Origin: Acidobacteriota bacterium
GTDB taxonomy: Bacteria > Acidobacteriota > Terriglobia > Terriglobales > SCQP01
Length of the DNA stretch: 64,000 bases
Assembly (NCBI GenBank): GCA_021818955.1
Contig: JAKASR010000012.1
Location: 1 to 64,000 of the forward strand
Reading direction: 5' to 3'
The translations under genes were made by a program, and so were the position numbers. Each line of letters starts with the position of its first letter. Within the stretch, counting starts at the first letter, position 1. Positions 34,762 to 44,301 of this stretch are shown here, piece after piece. The notes under the pieces were generated by a model. It was not told the DNA's origin. It did no database searches and saw only the letters and a list, made by a program, of their open reading frames with translations.

Positions 34762-34798
34762 CCACAGGCCGCCCTCTTCCGGGCGGCCTGTGGCTTTT
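34762..34798 (+). terminator. Rho-independent terminator after the FecR-like gene
   Basis: A perfect 13-bp stem, CCACAGGCCGCCC / GGGCGGCCTGTGG with a TCTTCC loop, is followed by CTTTT. Confidence 0.9.
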
Positions 34799-34887
34799 CA
34801 GGGCGCGGGCGCAAACGGCTTTTTTGCTTCGGCCAGCGTGCTGCCCCGGCGGCGTTTTAAACTGGACTGTCGGGTCAAGGAGCGGTC

Positions 34888-35874
34888 ATGGAACTGGGCA
34901 TCATTGGTTTGGGGAAGATGGGCGGCAACATGTCACGCCGGCTGATGCGCGCCGGGCATACCTGTTTTGGCTGGGATGCCGATGCCGCCAAGGTGAAGGC
35001 CATCGCCGCCGAGGGAGTTCGCGGCGCCCGCTCGCTGGCTGAGCTGGTGCGCGCCATGACCCCGCCGCGCGCGGTCTGGATCATGCTGCCCGCCGGCGCC
35101 ATTACCGACCAAACCGTCACCGCGCTGGCCAGGGCGCTCGAGAAAAATGACGTTGTGATTGACGGCGGCAACAGTTTTTATCAGGACGATTTGCGCCACG
35201 CCGCCGAGCTGCGCCCCCAGGGGATTCATTTCATCGATTGCGGCACCAGCGGCGGGGTATGGGGCCTGGAGCGCGGCTATTGCCTGATGATTGGCGGCGA
35301 GGCCGAACCGGTCCGCCGCCTCGATCCCATTTTTCGCGCGCTGGCGCCGGGGCGCGGCGACCTTCCCGTTACCCCGCACCGCGAAAACCGCGCTGCCTCA
35401 ACCGCCGAGTTGGGCTATTTGCATTGCGGCCCGGTCGGCTCCGGGCATTTTGTCAAAATGGTGCATAACGGCATCGAGTACGGCATGATGCAGGCCTACG
35501 CCGAGGGCTTGCAGATTCTGCACCGCGTTAACGACCCGGCCATCCCCGAAGCCCGCCGCTATCAACTCGATTTGGCCGATGTTACTGAAGTCTGGCGGCG
35601 CGGCAGCGTGATCGCTTCCTGGCTGCTCGACCTGACCGCTTCCGCGCTGGCCCAGAGCCCCGACCTCAGCCAGTATTCCGGCACCGTCGCCGACTCGGGC
35701 GAAGGGCGCTGGACGATTCAAGCCGCCATCGAAGAAAGCGTCCCCGCCACCGTGCTGTCGCATGCGCTCTATAACCGATTCCGCTCGCGCGAAGAGCATA
35801 ACTTCGCCGATAAGCTGCTCTCGGCCATGCGCGCCGGTTTCGGCGGCCACATCGAAATCAAGTCCGGCGATTGA
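34888..35874 (+). CDS. gnd: 6-phosphogluconate dehydrogenase, short (NAD-type) form
   Basis: A 328-residue oxidoreductase. [19 protein letters not shown] is the Rossmann start, with D30/D32 (FGWDADAAK) suggesting NAD rather than [14 protein letters not shown] and the substrate motif [20 protein letters not shown] follow, then the catalytic Lys in [20 protein letters not shown]. The length and this order match the Gnd/GntZ short form that converts 6-phosphogluconate to ribulose 5-phosphate and CO2. AAGGAGC lies upstream of the ATG. No other pentose-phosphate gene is next to it, so the gene appears to be transcribed alone, after a strong terminator. Confidence 0.92.
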   Translation: MELGIIGLGKMGGNMSRRLMRAGHTCFGWDADAAKVKAIAAEGVRGARSLAELVRAMTPPRAVWIMLPAGAITDQTVTALARALEKNDVVIDGGNSFYQDDLRHAAELRPQGIHFIDCGTSGGVWGLERGYCLMIGGEAEPVRRLDPIFRALAPGRGDLPVTPHRENRAASTAELGYLHCGPVGSGHFVKMVHNGIEYGMMQAYAEGLQILHRVNDPAIPEARRYQLDLADVTEVWRRGSVIASWLLDLTASALAQSPDLSQYSGTVADSGEGRWTIQAAIEESVPATVLSHALYNRFRSREEHNFADKLLSAMRAGFGGHIEIKSGD

Positions 35875-35981
35875 TTGCTCCGTGCATCACGGGTGGGGCC
35901 GAGCTTAGATGGCAGACGCCCTGGCCTGGCTACAAAATACGCGCCGCTGCTGTGGAAGAAACGGCAGTCCTGGCGTGGCCG

Positions 35982-36785
35982 CTAGCGTTTCCTGCCGGCT
36001 CTCGCTCTTTTATTCTTAGCCGCTGCCGGCGCTTGCGAGCTCCAGGTTTTATCCGGCGCATGGCAGATTTTTTCCAGCGGACATGTTTTACAGCGAGGGC
36101 CGCGCGCCAGACAGAGCTGCCGGCCGTGCCAGATGACGCGGTGAGCGAAGTTGATCCACTCCTCGCGCGGCAGCAGGCGCATTAAATCGGCCTCGATTTT
36201 TTCCGGGGCCAGTTCCCGCGTCAGTCCCAGCCGCCGCGAGACGCGTTGCACGTGCGTATCCACCACCACGCCCACCGGCAAATGGAACCAGGTGCCCAGC
36301 ACGACGTTGGCGGTCTTGCGCGCCACGCCGGGCAATCGGGTCAATTCCTCCATGGTTGGCGGCACCTGGCCGCCATATTCCCCGGCAATCATCTGTGCCG
36401 CGCCGACGATCGAGCGCGCCTTGTTGCGATAAAACCCGGTGGATCGGATTTCCGGCTCGAGTTGCTCCGGCGTGAGCGCGGCCAGGTCGCTGGGCTTGGG
36501 ATATTTCGCAAACAGGCCGGGCGTGACCAGGTTGACCCGCTGGTCGGTGCACTGTGCCGACAGGATGGTCGCCACCAGCAGTTGCCAGGCATTTTGATGG
36601 GTAAGCGCGCAGATGGCGCCGGGATAAGTTTTTGCCAGAATGGCAAGGATCTGGCCCACGCGCGTCTTTGAAGTCTCCAGCGGAGCGGCGGACGCGCGCT
36701 CGCGCTGAGCCGCCGCCGCGGGCTGCTTCCGCGGTCGCGGCGCGGCCGCGCGTCGAGAGGTTTTTGCGGATTTTGCGGCCGGCAT
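35982..36785 (-). CDS. nth: Endonuclease III
   Basis: A 267-residue base-excision-repair glycosylase/AP lyase. The helix-hairpin-helix (LTRLPGVARKTANVVLGTWF) holds catalytic K157, and VVVDTHVQRVSRRL has D176. The C-terminal cluster motif C-x6-C-x2-C-x5-C (CLARGPRCKTCPLEKICHA) binds [4Fe-4S]. It removes oxidised pyrimidines. A basic Ala/Lys/Arg-rich N-terminal extension of about 38 residues precedes the core, and a basic tail follows the cluster. The ATG at 36785 was used because the longer frame upstream is out-of-frame readthrough of the HemQ-like gene. It starts 4 bases after that gene's stop, so the two are cotranscribed. Confidence 0.95.
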   Translation of the reverse strand: MPAAKSAKTSRRAAAPRPRKQPAAAAQRERASAAPLETSKTRVGQILAILAKTYPGAICALTHQNAWQLLVATILSAQCTDQRVNLVTPGLFAKYPKPSDLAALTPEQLEPEIRSTGFYRNKARSIVGAAQMIAGEYGGQVPPTMEELTRLPGVARKTANVVLGTWFHLPVGVVVDTHVQRVSRRLGLTRELAPEKIEADLMRLLPREEWINFAHRVIWHGRQLCLARGPRCKTCPLEKICHAPDKTWSSQAPAAAKNKRARAGRKR

Positions 36786-36789
36786 AAAT

Positions 36790-37536
36790 TCAGCTCCGCC
36801 CGGCGCTGCGCCAGGCCGCGCGCCCGATGAAAAAGGGTCCCATGCTGGCGATGTATTGCGAGGTCTGGCGGGTTTTGCGCATGGCCTGCACGCAGGCGGA
36901 GAGGGGATGCAGTTCGCGTCCAGCCAAGCCGATGATGAAATCGTTGTCGGCGCGATCCAGGCCGAAGCAGGCCAGGCGTATATCCTGCGCCAGCCCGGCG
37001 GCGCCAAAAGCATGGCCGATGCGCCCGTGCTCGCGCAGAATCGCGGTTTGCTCTTCGGCCGGCAGCGCGGAAAAAGCGCCTTTTCGCCGCAGCGGATACC
37101 ATACCGCCCAGGCATGCTCTTCCGCCAGCGCGGCCCGCACCGGATGGCGCAGCAGCCAATCTTCCAGGTCGGGCTCGTGCCCCAGCGCGTAGGTGCGCCC
37201 GAACAGGCTGAACTCGCGGCGCGGCTGGAGCCCCGTCCAGGCCGGCCCCTGCAGGCAGGCGCGCAGCCGCGTGGCGAAATATTCCGGATCGTCGCTCCAG
37301 CTCAATAACCCGACACTGTGCGCGTCCTGCAGATCGAGATACAGCACGCCGGGAAGGCCGGCGGCTTCCAGGCCGGCGCTCAACGGCGCGATGTCGGCGG
37401 CGCCGGCGAAGACCTGGAGTTGCATGAACAAGCGCCGGTTCAACCGTTGCGGTTCGGTTGCGCCCGGCTTCGCGCCGGCGGCGCGGCTCGGGCGCGGGCC
37501 GCCGTGTTCGTACATGTCGGGTTGGAAGTCGGTCAT
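36790..37536 (-). CDS. hemQ: HemQ-like coproheme decarboxylase (chlorite dismutase family)
   Basis: A 248-residue member of the chlorite dismutase family. SQYIASMGPFFIGRA at the C-terminus, the internal WYPLRRKGAFSALPAEEQTAIL and REHGRIG are family landmarks. Y147 lies where HemQ has its reactive Tyr, and H170 is the likely heme-iron ligand. HemQ oxidatively decarboxylates coproheme to heme b in the coproporphyrin-dependent route. The ferrochelatase at 2896-3933 is the partner step. A true chlorite dismutase is less likely, since YP and not the Cld distal-Arg context is seen, but this rests on motif reading only. Four bases separate it from nth downstream. Confidence 0.82.
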   Translation of the reverse strand: MTDFQPDMYEHGGPRPSRAAGAKPGATEPQRLNRRLFMQLQVFAGAADIAPLSAGLEAAGLPGVLYLDLQDAHSVGLLSWSDDPEYFATRLRACLQGPAWTGLQPRREFSLFGRTYALGHEPDLEDWLLRHPVRAALAEEHAWAVWYPLRRKGAFSALPAEEQTAILREHGRIGHAFGAAGLAQDIRLACFGLDRADNDFIIGLAGRELHPLSACVQAMRKTRQTSQYIASMGPFFIGRAAWRSAGRS

Positions 37537-37633
37537 GACTTCTTATTTTGGCATTCCCGCCCGGAAAAACGGAATTGCGCCGGAATTGAAAATTAATGCG
37601 ATCTGCCGCCGCCCGGTTTGCGTATAACTATTT

Positions 37634-40054
37634 ATGGGATCGGATCTGCGCCAAGCGCTGCGCCTGTTGCGCCGGGAGCCGGAGTTTGCCGCCGCCGCCA
37701 TTCTCGCCCTGGCCTTGGGCCTGGCCGCCAATACCGCCATCTTCTCGCTGGTGCATGGCATCCTGCTGCGGCCACTGGCGTATCCCCATGCTAATCGCCT
37801 GGTGGGCATTCAAGAACGCATTCCCAGCCTGGCCGCGCGTTATCCCATGATTCCCATCAATGCCAAAGCCTGGCAGGCCTGGAGCCGGAATGCGCGCTCG
37901 CTGCAGGGCATTGCGATGCTCAGAAGCGGCAATTCCAATCTGACCGGCGCCGGCCAGCCGGTGGCGCTCGATGCCCCCAGCGTGACCGCCAATTTATTCA
38001 AAGTTCTGGGCGTCGAGCCGCTGCTCGGCCCCGGTTTTTCCGCCACCGCCGACCAGCCCGGCGCGCGCCGCGAGGCGGTGCTGACCTATGGCCTGTGGCG
38101 CAGCCGCTTTCACGCCGATCCTAATATCATCGGTCGCGGCATCATGCTCGACGGCAATCTAGACACCGTCATGGGCGTGCTGCCCTCCGATTTTCATTTT
38201 TTCAAAGGCAATGAACTGAGCCCCTTGATTGGAATCGGCCGCCGGCCGCAACTCTTTGTCGCGCAACGCATTTCTAATAATCGATTGCAGGAAGATGGCA
38301 ATTTCAATTACGCCGCCATTGCGCGCCTGCGGAAGGGCTACAACCTCGGTCAGGCCCGATTCGAGCTCAATCGCATCGTTGCCCGCCTGACTTCGCCCCA
38401 GATTCCCGAATTGCAAGCGGTAGTGGTGCCCTTGCGCAGGCTGGTGACTGCCGGCGCGCGCCGCGGTTTATGGCTCTTGCAGGCGGCGGTGTTGGCGGTG
38501 CTGCTGATTATCTGCGTGAATCTGGCCAATCTGCTGCTGGCGCGCGCCGCGGCGCGCGAACAGGAAGCCTCCATCCGCGCCGCGCTGGGCGCCGGCCGCG
38601 CAAAGCTGCTGCGGCTGGTGATGGTCGAATCGCTATTGCTGGCGGTGCTGGGCGGCTTGCTGGGTCTGGTGCTGGCGAAACTCGGCATGCATGCCCTGAT
38701 GTCGGCGGCGCCCGCCAGCCTGCCGCGCCGTCATAATGCCAGTCTGGATTGGGCGGTGCTGGCCTTTACCTTTCTCATTTCCCTGCTGGCCGGCGCGCTG
38801 GCGGGCGCGATTCCCGCTTGGCGCCTGGCGCAGGCGCCGCCTCGCAACGCGCTCTATGGCTCCGGCCCGCGTGCCGGCGCCAGCCGCCGCCGCGTGCGCG
38901 CGCATGCGCTGCTGCTGGGCGCCGAAGCCGCGCTCTGCGTGGCGCTGCTCCTGATCGCCGGGCTGTTGCTCGATGGCTTTGCCCGCCTGGCGCATCGCCC
39001 GACCGGCTTTGCTGTCCGCGGCGTGCGCGAAGTCCGCATCGATCTGCCGCCCCACGCCTATGGCAAAGCCGAGGTCCGCCGCCAGTTCTGGCTCAATTTG
39101 CTGGCGGCGGCGCGCCGCCTGCCGGGCGTGCGTTCCGCCGCGCTGATTAACACCCCGCCGCTCGGCGGCAACAATAATGTCAATCCGATCATGGTCCCCG
39201 GCGACACCCGGCCGCTGATCGAGCAGCCACTCGCCAATTACCGCGTCATTACGCCGGGCCTGTTCCAGCTCCTGCGCATTCCGCTCGTCGCCGGACGCCG
39301 GCTGACGGACGCCGACCGCGGCCAGCCGGTGGCGATCGTCTCAGTCTCCGCCGCGCGCGCCGCCTGGCCCGGACGCGATGCGTTGGGGCAAGTCTTCCGA
39401 AGCAATCCCGACTCGAAACTGCCGGATCGGGTGGTGGGCGTGGTCGCGAATATGCGCGGCATTGGCTTGTTCGATCCGCCGGGTTTGATGGTCTATCGTC
39501 CTTTTGACGCCAACTACGGCGGCACGCTGTTGCTGCGCAGCGCGCTTCCCGCCGCGGCGCTGGCGCCGGAATTGCGCCGCGTGGTCTGGAATCTCGATGC
39601 CAATCTGCCGGTACAGCGCCTGCGCTCGATGCGCCAGGTCATGGCCGCCACGCTCGCGCCGCGCCGGTTCCAGTTAATGCTGGTGGCGATTTTCGCCCTG
39701 GCCGCGCTGCTGCTGGTCGCCTTCGGCATTTACGCCGTGGTGGCCTATGCCACCCAGCGCCGAACCCGCGAGATCGGCATTCGCGTCGCCCTGGGCGCGG
39801 AGCCGCCCCATATTTATCGGCTGTTGGTCTTGCAGGCTTTGCGCCCGGTGCTGATCGGCATGCTGGCCGGCCTGGGTATCGCCCTGGCCGCGGGACGCTG
39901 GCTCTCCAGCCTGCTGTTTCATGTGCGCCCGTACGATCCGTGGGTGTTCTCGGTGGTAATCGTGGTGCTTGCCGCCGTGGCGCTGGCCGCCAGCTCGCTG
40001 CCCACCCGTCGAGCATTGAAACTCAATCCGGTTTCCGCGCTGCGCGCCGAGTAA
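37634..40054 (+). CDS. Large FtsX/MacB-type permease (acidobacterial orphan type)
   Basis: An 806-residue protein with two MacB-like halves. DLRQALRLLRREPEFAAAAI and AANTAIFSLVHGILLRPLAY at the N-terminus, then FKVLGVEPLLGPGF and LTYGLWRSRF, identify the long orphan permeases abundant in Acidobacteriota. Membrane segments lie near residues 20-42, 275-300, 325-350, 375-395, 430-455, 675-700, 725-745 and 765-785. ARAAAREQEASIRAALGAGR and TQRRTREIGIRVALGAE are the two ATPase-coupling loops. No ATPase gene is adjacent. TATAAC at 37623-37628 places transcription start about at the ATG. It converges on rdgB with 4 bp between. Confidence 0.9.
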   Translation: MGSDLRQALRLLRREPEFAAAAILALALGLAANTAIFSLVHGILLRPLAYPHANRLVGIQERIPSLAARYPMIPINAKAWQAWSRNARSLQGIAMLRSGNSNLTGAGQPVALDAPSVTANLFKVLGVEPLLGPGFSATADQPGARREAVLTYGLWRSRFHADPNIIGRGIMLDGNLDTVMGVLPSDFHFFKGNELSPLIGIGRRPQLFVAQRISNNRLQEDGNFNYAAIARLRKGYNLGQARFELNRIVARLTSPQIPELQAVVVPLRRLVTAGARRGLWLLQAAVLAVLLIICVNLANLLLARAAAREQEASIRAALGAGRAKLLRLVMVESLLLAVLGGLLGLVLAKLGMHALMSAAPASLPRRHNASLDWAVLAFTFLISLLAGALAGAIPAWRLAQAPPRNALYGSGPRAGASRRRVRAHALLLGAEAALCVALLLIAGLLLDGFARLAHRPTGFAVRGVREVRIDLPPHAYGKAEVRRQFWLNLLAAARRLPGVRSAALINTPPLGGNNNVNPIMVPGDTRPLIEQPLANYRVITPGLFQLLRIPLVAGRRLTDADRGQPVAIVSVSAARAAWPGRDALGQVFRSNPDSKLPDRVVGVVANMRGIGLFDPPGLMVYRPFDANYGGTLLLRSALPAAALAPELRRVVWNLDANLPVQRLRSMRQVMAATLAPRRFQLMLVAIFALAALLLVAFGIYAVVAYATQRRTREIGIRVALGAEPPHIYRLLVLQALRPVLIGMLAGLGIALAAGRWLSSLLFHVRPYDPWVFSVVIVVLAAVALAASSLPTRRALKLNPVSALRAE

Positions 40055-40058
40055 ACTT

Positions 40059-40706
40059 TTAGAGACGACTGTGCGTGCTATTATGCCGCCGCGCCCAGTC
40101 CAGCAAGGCGCGCGCGGCCTGGCCGCGATGGCTGTAATGCGCTTTTTCCTGCGCGGTCAATTCAGCGAAGCCGCAGCCGGCGGCGGGCGAAAAAAACAGC
40201 GGATCGTAGCCGAAGCCGTTGTGGCCGCGCGGGGCATCCAGAATATAGCCTTCCGCCTTGCCCTCGAACGTCGCCAGCACCTCGCCTTCTCGCGCCACCG
40301 CCAGCACGCAGACAAAGCGCGCGCTGCGGCGCTCGCGCGGGACGCCGCCCAGTTTTTCGAGCACCAGGCGGTTGTTCGCTTCGTCATCGCCGCCGGAATA
40401 GCGCGCGGAGCGGACGCCGGGCTCGCCCTGGAGCGCATCCACCACCAGGCCGGAATCGTCGGCCATTACCAGCGGACCCTGACCCGGAATTCCCACGGCG
40501 GCATGGTTATGCATCCCGCCGGCCTCCGCTGCCCAGCGGCTGGCCTCGCCGGCCTTCAGGCAGGCATTGGCGAGAAAGGTGTCGCCGGTTTCCTCGATTT
40601 CCGGCATGGTTTCGATTCCCGGCAGCAGTTCGACCCGCAGCGCCGGCGCCATGCCGTCGAAATCGCGCAGTTTGCCGCGATTGCGGCTGGCTAAATAAAT
40701 GCGCAT
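40059..40706 (-). CDS. rdgB: RdgB/HAM1-type dITP/XTP pyrophosphatase
   Basis: A 215-residue house-cleaning enzyme that hydrolyses dITP, ITP and XTP to monophosphates, keeping deaminated purines out of DNA. LASRNRGKLRDF at the N-terminus, TFLANACLKAGEAS, MADDSGLVVDAL, GVRSARYSG, GYDPLFF and SHRGQAARAL are the family motifs in order. A short insert (GGMHNHAAVGIPGQ) after the third helix is longer than in E. coli RdgB. It is the last gene of a minus-strand run after the acuI-like gene (6-bp gap); the pairing with rph in one operon is frequent in bacteria. Confidence 0.95.
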   Translation of the reverse strand: MRIYLASRNRGKLRDFDGMAPALRVELLPGIETMPEIEETGDTFLANACLKAGEASRWAAEAGGMHNHAAVGIPGQGPLVMADDSGLVVDALQGEPGVRSARYSGGDDEANNRLVLEKLGGVPRERRSARFVCVLAVAREGEVLATFEGKAEGYILDAPRGHNGFGYDPLFFSPAAGCGFAELTAQEKAHYSHRGQAARALLDWARRHNSTHSRL

Positions 40707-40712
40707 GAGTCC

Positions 40713-41765
40713 TCAAGCGTTGACGTCAAGGATGACCCGGCCTTGAATCTGGCCGTCCAGAATGGCTTGCGAGAGGGGAACAATCCGCGACAGCGGTTCG
40801 ACGCGGCTGACCGCGTCCAGAGTTTTGGCGGGCATCTCTCCCGCCAGCCGTTGCCAGGCGGCTTGGCGTTTTTCCGGGCCGCAGTGGGTGGAACTGATGC
40901 CTTGCAGCCGCACGCCACGCAGAATAAATGGATAAACGCTAAGCGGCAGATCGGCCCCGCCGGCTAGGCCGCAAGCGGCCACCGCGCCGCCGGCCACGGT
41001 GGCGGCCAGCAAATTGGCGAGGGTGGCGCCGCCCACATTATCCACCGCGCCCGCCCATCGTTCGCTGGCCAGCGGCGGCGGCGTGCCGGCCAACTCCGCG
41101 CGCGGCACGATGCGAGCCGCGCCGAGCCGGTGCAAATAAGCTTCCAGTTGCGGCCGGCCGGTGAAGGCGGCGACGCGATAGCCGCGGGCGGCGAGCAAGG
41201 CAATCGCCAGCGAGCCCACCCCGCCGGCCGCGCCGGTGACGGCGATTTCGCGGGCCGGCTCGCCGCGCTCGGGCCGTAAGCCGGCCTCTTCCAGCGCCAT
41301 CAACGCCAGCATGGCGGTAAAACCGGCGGTGCCGATGCCCATCGCCTGCCGGGGGGTAAAGGCTTCCGGTAGCGGCATGAGCAGTTCCGGCCGCAGCCGC
41401 TGGCGGCGGCTATAGCCGCCCCAATCGGTCTCGCTCAGGCCCTGGCCGATGCCGAGGACGCGATCCCCGCGGTGAAAGCGCGCGTCGGATGACTCCAGCA
41501 CCGTCCCGGCCAAATCAATGCCCAGCACCATGGGCGAGCGGCGAATGATTTTTCCGCGTCCGGTTACCGCCAGCCCGTCTTTATAGTTCAGCGAGGAATA
41601 CTCGATCGCGACCAGCACCGGAAGCGGCGGCAGGTCGGCATCGCGCAAGCGGCGAAATCCGGCCTGATAGCCTTGCGGCTGTTGTTCCGCGATAAAGGCG
41701 GGGAATTCCGCGGGCGCGGCGTGGGAGCCGGCCGGGGGCGCGGGAGCTGCGGCGTTAGGCGCCAC
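40713..41765 (-). CDS. YhdH/AcuI-type zinc-free quinone oxidoreductase-like reductase
   Basis: A 350-residue medium-chain reductase. EYSSLNYKDGLAVTGRGKII and VLGIDLAGTVLESSDARFHRG match the YhdH/YhfP subgroup, whose E. coli and Ruegeria members (AcuI) reduce acryloyl-CoA with NADPH. The cofactor loop is TGAAGGVGSLAI. No structural-zinc cysteines are present. The first 18 residues are an Ala/Pro-rich extension, so the true start may be further in. It overlaps the end of rph by 11 bp and precedes rdgB by 6 bp. Acryloyl-CoA reduction protects cells from a toxic intermediate; this role is inferred from the family. Confidence 0.88.
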   Translation of the reverse strand: MAPNAAAPAPPAGSHAAPAEFPAFIAEQQPQGYQAGFRRLRDADLPPLPVLVAIEYSSLNYKDGLAVTGRGKIIRRSPMVLGIDLAGTVLESSDARFHRGDRVLGIGQGLSETDWGGYSRRQRLRPELLMPLPEAFTPRQAMGIGTAGFTAMLALMALEEAGLRPERGEPAREIAVTGAAGGVGSLAIALLAARGYRVAAFTGRPQLEAYLHRLGAARIVPRAELAGTPPPLASERWAGAVDNVGGATLANLLAATVAGGAVAACGLAGGADLPLSVYPFILRGVRLQGISSTHCGPEKRQAAWQRLAGEMPAKTLDAVSRVEPLSRIVPLSQAILDGQIQGRVILDVNA

Positions 41766-42522
41766 GCGCGGGCTCCGCGGGAGCAGCGTTTCGGGTTGCG
41801 GCCGGCAGTCCCAGGGCGGCGCGCTGCGCCGCCAGTAATTCGCCGATGCCCTGGCGGGCGAGGCGCAGCATTTGCTCCCATTCCGGCTGGCCGAAGGGCC
41901 GCCGTTCCGCCGTGGCCTGCAGCTCGATGAACTGGCCGGTGTCGGTCAGGGCGACATTGATATCCACGTCCGCGCGGGAGTCCTCCTCATAACTCAAGTC
42001 GAGCCAGGCCTCGCCGCCGACCAGGCCGGCGCTAACCGCGGCGACGGCGCCGCGCAAGGGCAGGCGGGGCAGGGCGCCATTGGCGGTCATCGCCGCCAGC
42101 GCCTGATAAAGCGCCACCCAGGCGCCGGTGATGGAGGCGGTGCGGGTGCCTCCGTCGGCCTGGAGCACGTCGCAATCCACCATCAGGGTGCGCTCGCCCA
42201 GGCCGTTCAAGTCGGTGGTGGCGCGCAGCGCGCGTCCAATCAGCCGCTGGATTTCATGCGTTCGTCCGCCCACGCGCCCGCGGCTGGATTCGCGCGGCGT
42301 GCGGGTCAAGGTCGAACGCGGCAGCATGCTGTATTCGCAACTGATCCAACCCTGTCCGCTGCCGCGCAAAAACCCGGGCACGCCTTCTTCCACCGAGACG
42401 GCGCAGATGACGCGGGTATGGCCGAGTTCGATCAGGGCCGACCCCTCGGCGGTCGGGAGGTAGCCCGGTACAATCCGTGCCGGACGAAGCTGGCCGGCGG
42501 CGCGCAGGTCTTGCCGCAACAT
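41755..42522 (-). CDS. rph: Ribonuclease PH
   Basis: A 255-residue phosphorolytic 3' exoribonuclease that trims tRNA 3' ends. It begins MLRQDLRAAGQLRPARI, the normal family start; GTGE-like strand VICAVSVEEGVPGFL, WISCEYSMLPRST, GGRTHEIQRLIGRALRA and DCDVLQADGGTRTASITGAW follow in order. The more distal ATG at 42597 would add 25 residues without family support and overlap the redoxin gene, so 42522 is used; AAGGA lies upstream. The first residues read LRQDLRAAGQL where many have RxDGRxxDQL, a mild departure. It sits between the redoxin and acuI-like genes. Confidence 0.93.
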   Translation of the reverse strand: MLRQDLRAAGQLRPARIVPGYLPTAEGSALIELGHTRVICAVSVEEGVPGFLRGSGQGWISCEYSMLPRSTLTRTPRESSRGRVGGRTHEIQRLIGRALRATTDLNGLGERTLMVDCDVLQADGGTRTASITGAWVALYQALAAMTANGALPRLPLRGAVAAVSAGLVGGEAWLDLSYEEDSRADVDINVALTDTGQFIELQATAERRPFGQPEWEQMLRLARQGIGELLAAQRAALGLPAATRNAAPAEPARGA

Positions 42523-42593
42523 GATGGTTTCGATTCCTTGTTCTGGCGATGGCGTGATGACGATCCCGCGCCGCGGGATCAAAAACGGGAGCT

Positions 42594-43085
42594 TCAACCG
42601 GGACGCAGCGCCGGTATCGCCTCCTCGGAGGTAAACAAGGGCGTGGGCGCGGCGGAGCTGGCTTCGGCGAAGTCGCGATTGAGGGCTTCGTAGTCGTCGC
42701 GGACAAATCCCACAATCGAACGCGCGATGTTTCCATCGCGCCCGATGCTGAAGAGGGTGGGCACGATGGTCACGCCCCAGGCGCGGCTGACCGCGCCCAC
42801 GGCATCCAGCGCCAGCGGCATGCCCAGGTCATATTCCTGGGCGAAACGCCGGGTGGTCTTCAGGTCGTTTTGCGAAATGCCAAGCAACAGGCTTTGGCCG
42901 TGCCCGTAGCGCCGGCGGATGCGCTCCAGGAAAGGAAAGCTGAATTGGCAGATGGGACAATCGGTGCGAAAGAAAGCCAGCACCACCGGCCCTCCGCCCA
43001 GGGCTGCGCCGAGCGTGAATTGGCGGCCATCGGTTTGTTGCAATTCCAGCGCGGGAGCTTTCACCCCAGGCGGTAACGCGGCCAT
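42594..43085 (-). CDS. Thioredoxin-fold peroxiredoxin/TlpA-like protein
   Basis: A 163-residue cytoplasmic thioredoxin-fold protein. VVLAFFRTDCPICQFSFPFL contains C43 and C46 as a C-x2-C pair, where typical peroxiredoxins have T-x3-C and thioredoxins C-G-P-C. The AhpC/TSA-like opening (GVKAPALELQQTDGRQFTLG) and GVTIVPTLFSIGRDGNI with the cis-Pro complete the fold. A reductase or peroxidase role is possible; the CPIC site favours disulfide exchange. No signal peptide is present. It is the first gene of the run leading into rph. Confidence 0.75.
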   Translation of the reverse strand: MAALPPGVKAPALELQQTDGRQFTLGAALGGGPVVLAFFRTDCPICQFSFPFLERIRRRYGHGQSLLLGISQNDLKTTRRFAQEYDLGMPLALDAVGAVSRAWGVTIVPTLFSIGRDGNIARSIVGFVRDDYEALNRDFAEASSAAPTPLFTSEEAIPALRPG

Positions 43086-43172
43086 GCGGCACCTTCCTCG
43101 ACTTCAGCTTTATTTTAGCGTTTCCCGGGCGCCGGTAAGGCGGGCCGGAAATAATGCTGGGCTTGCTTCTTT

Positions 43173-44159
43173 TCAGTTCTCGGCGGCGCCGCCGTTTTGC
43201 AGTTGGCGCCGCAGCAGGCCGGCGATGTCTTGCGCCGCCTGCCGCGCCGCCTGCAATGCGCCCGGCTCGAACGAGATGGCGCCCACCCGCGGATGCCCGC
43301 CGCCGCCATATTGCTCGCACAAGCTGGCCAGGTTGATCATGCCGGGCACGGCGTGCCAGGGATTGGAACCCACCGAGACCTTGGTGCGAAAGCTGCTGCG
43401 GCTCACGCCCACGCTATAGACGGTTCTCGGGCAGAGCGCATAGGGGATGAATTTGTTGTATCCCTCGAGATCGTATTCGGTAAGGTCGAAATAGGCTACG
43501 CCCCCATGGCAATCGAGCAGGCCGCGCATTAATTTTTGGGTTTCGCGATGGCGCTCGAGCAGCGGTTGCAGTTCCTGCTGCACGTAATCGAGGCGTAATA
43601 ACTGTTCGAGGGAATGGCGCAGATAGTCGGGAATCAGGCGTTGCAAAAAATCGGGCCGGCGCGAGCCCTCAATCGCCAGCGTCAGCTTCAGCGCCGGCTC
43701 GGCCAGCGCGACTGCCGCCTCGGCGCTGGCGAACGACGCGCTATCGATGATGTCGGACCAGCGTGTCAGCTCGGCCACCGGCGCGGAATCGAAGCCGAAG
43801 CGTTCGCGGCCGATGTGCGCAATGAAACTGGCGCAGGAAGGGGACTCGGGATCGTAAAACTTGCGTCCGCCGGCGTCCTGGCGGAAATGTTCCGCGTCGG
43901 CGGCGCTTAAAAAGGCGCTCTGGTGATGATCGAACCACCAGGTAATGCGCGGGTCGGGCGAATATTTAAAATCCACAATCGCGTTTTCGTCCCCGGTAAA
44001 TTCGGCGGGATTGAAAAGATCGTTCGCCTTATGCGCCAGTCCGCGATACTCGAACTCGGCCTCGGCCTGGATGCGGGCGCGATACAACGCGCTGAAAACT
44101 GCGGCCGAAACGGAGCCGTCGAAACATTTGTCATGGAAAAAAACTCGTACCCGGCGCAC
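43173..44159 (-). CDS. DHH/DHHA1 family phosphoesterase
   Basis: A 328-residue phosphoesterase. VFFHDKCFDGSVSAAVF at the start, a metal-binding D63 (AIVDFKYS), WWFDHHQSAF with DHH at 77-79, and the C-terminal LCEQYGGGGHPRVGAISF (DHHA1 GGGH motif) are visible. Family members cleave short oligoribonucleotides, cyclic dinucleotides or pAp; which one acts here is not decidable. The start is a GTG at 44159 with GGGAGGG 8 nt upstream; an ATG in another frame just before it is not the start. A gap of 142 bp without evident features separates it from serS. Confidence 0.85.
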   Translation of the reverse strand: MRRVRVFFHDKCFDGSVSAAVFSALYRARIQAEAEFEYRGLAHKANDLFNPAEFTGDENAIVDFKYSPDPRITWWFDHHQSAFLSAADAEHFRQDAGGRKFYDPESPSCASFIAHIGRERFGFDSAPVAELTRWSDIIDSASFASAEAAVALAEPALKLTLAIEGSRRPDFLQRLIPDYLRHSLEQLLRLDYVQQELQPLLERHRETQKLMRGLLDCHGGVAYFDLTEYDLEGYNKFIPYALCPRTVYSVGVSRSSFRTKVSVGSNPWHAVPGMINLASLCEQYGGGGHPRVGAISFEPGALQAARQAAQDIAGLLRRQLQNGGAAEN

Positions 44160-44301
44160 GCCTTCATCCCTCCCGCGCCTCCGGCCCGATGGCCATGGCG
44201 CAAGCGTTTCAGAATGCGGTTGCCGGCGCGCTTTGTCAAGCGGCGGGGGAAAACGGCGGAAATTTTCAAGCCGCAGCAGGGAGCAAACGGCGGCGTCCGC
44301 G

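Noticed and set aside
36786-37115. Long N-terminal extension of endonuclease III
   Set aside because: It is out-of-frame reading of the HemQ-like gene; the ATG at 36785 is used.
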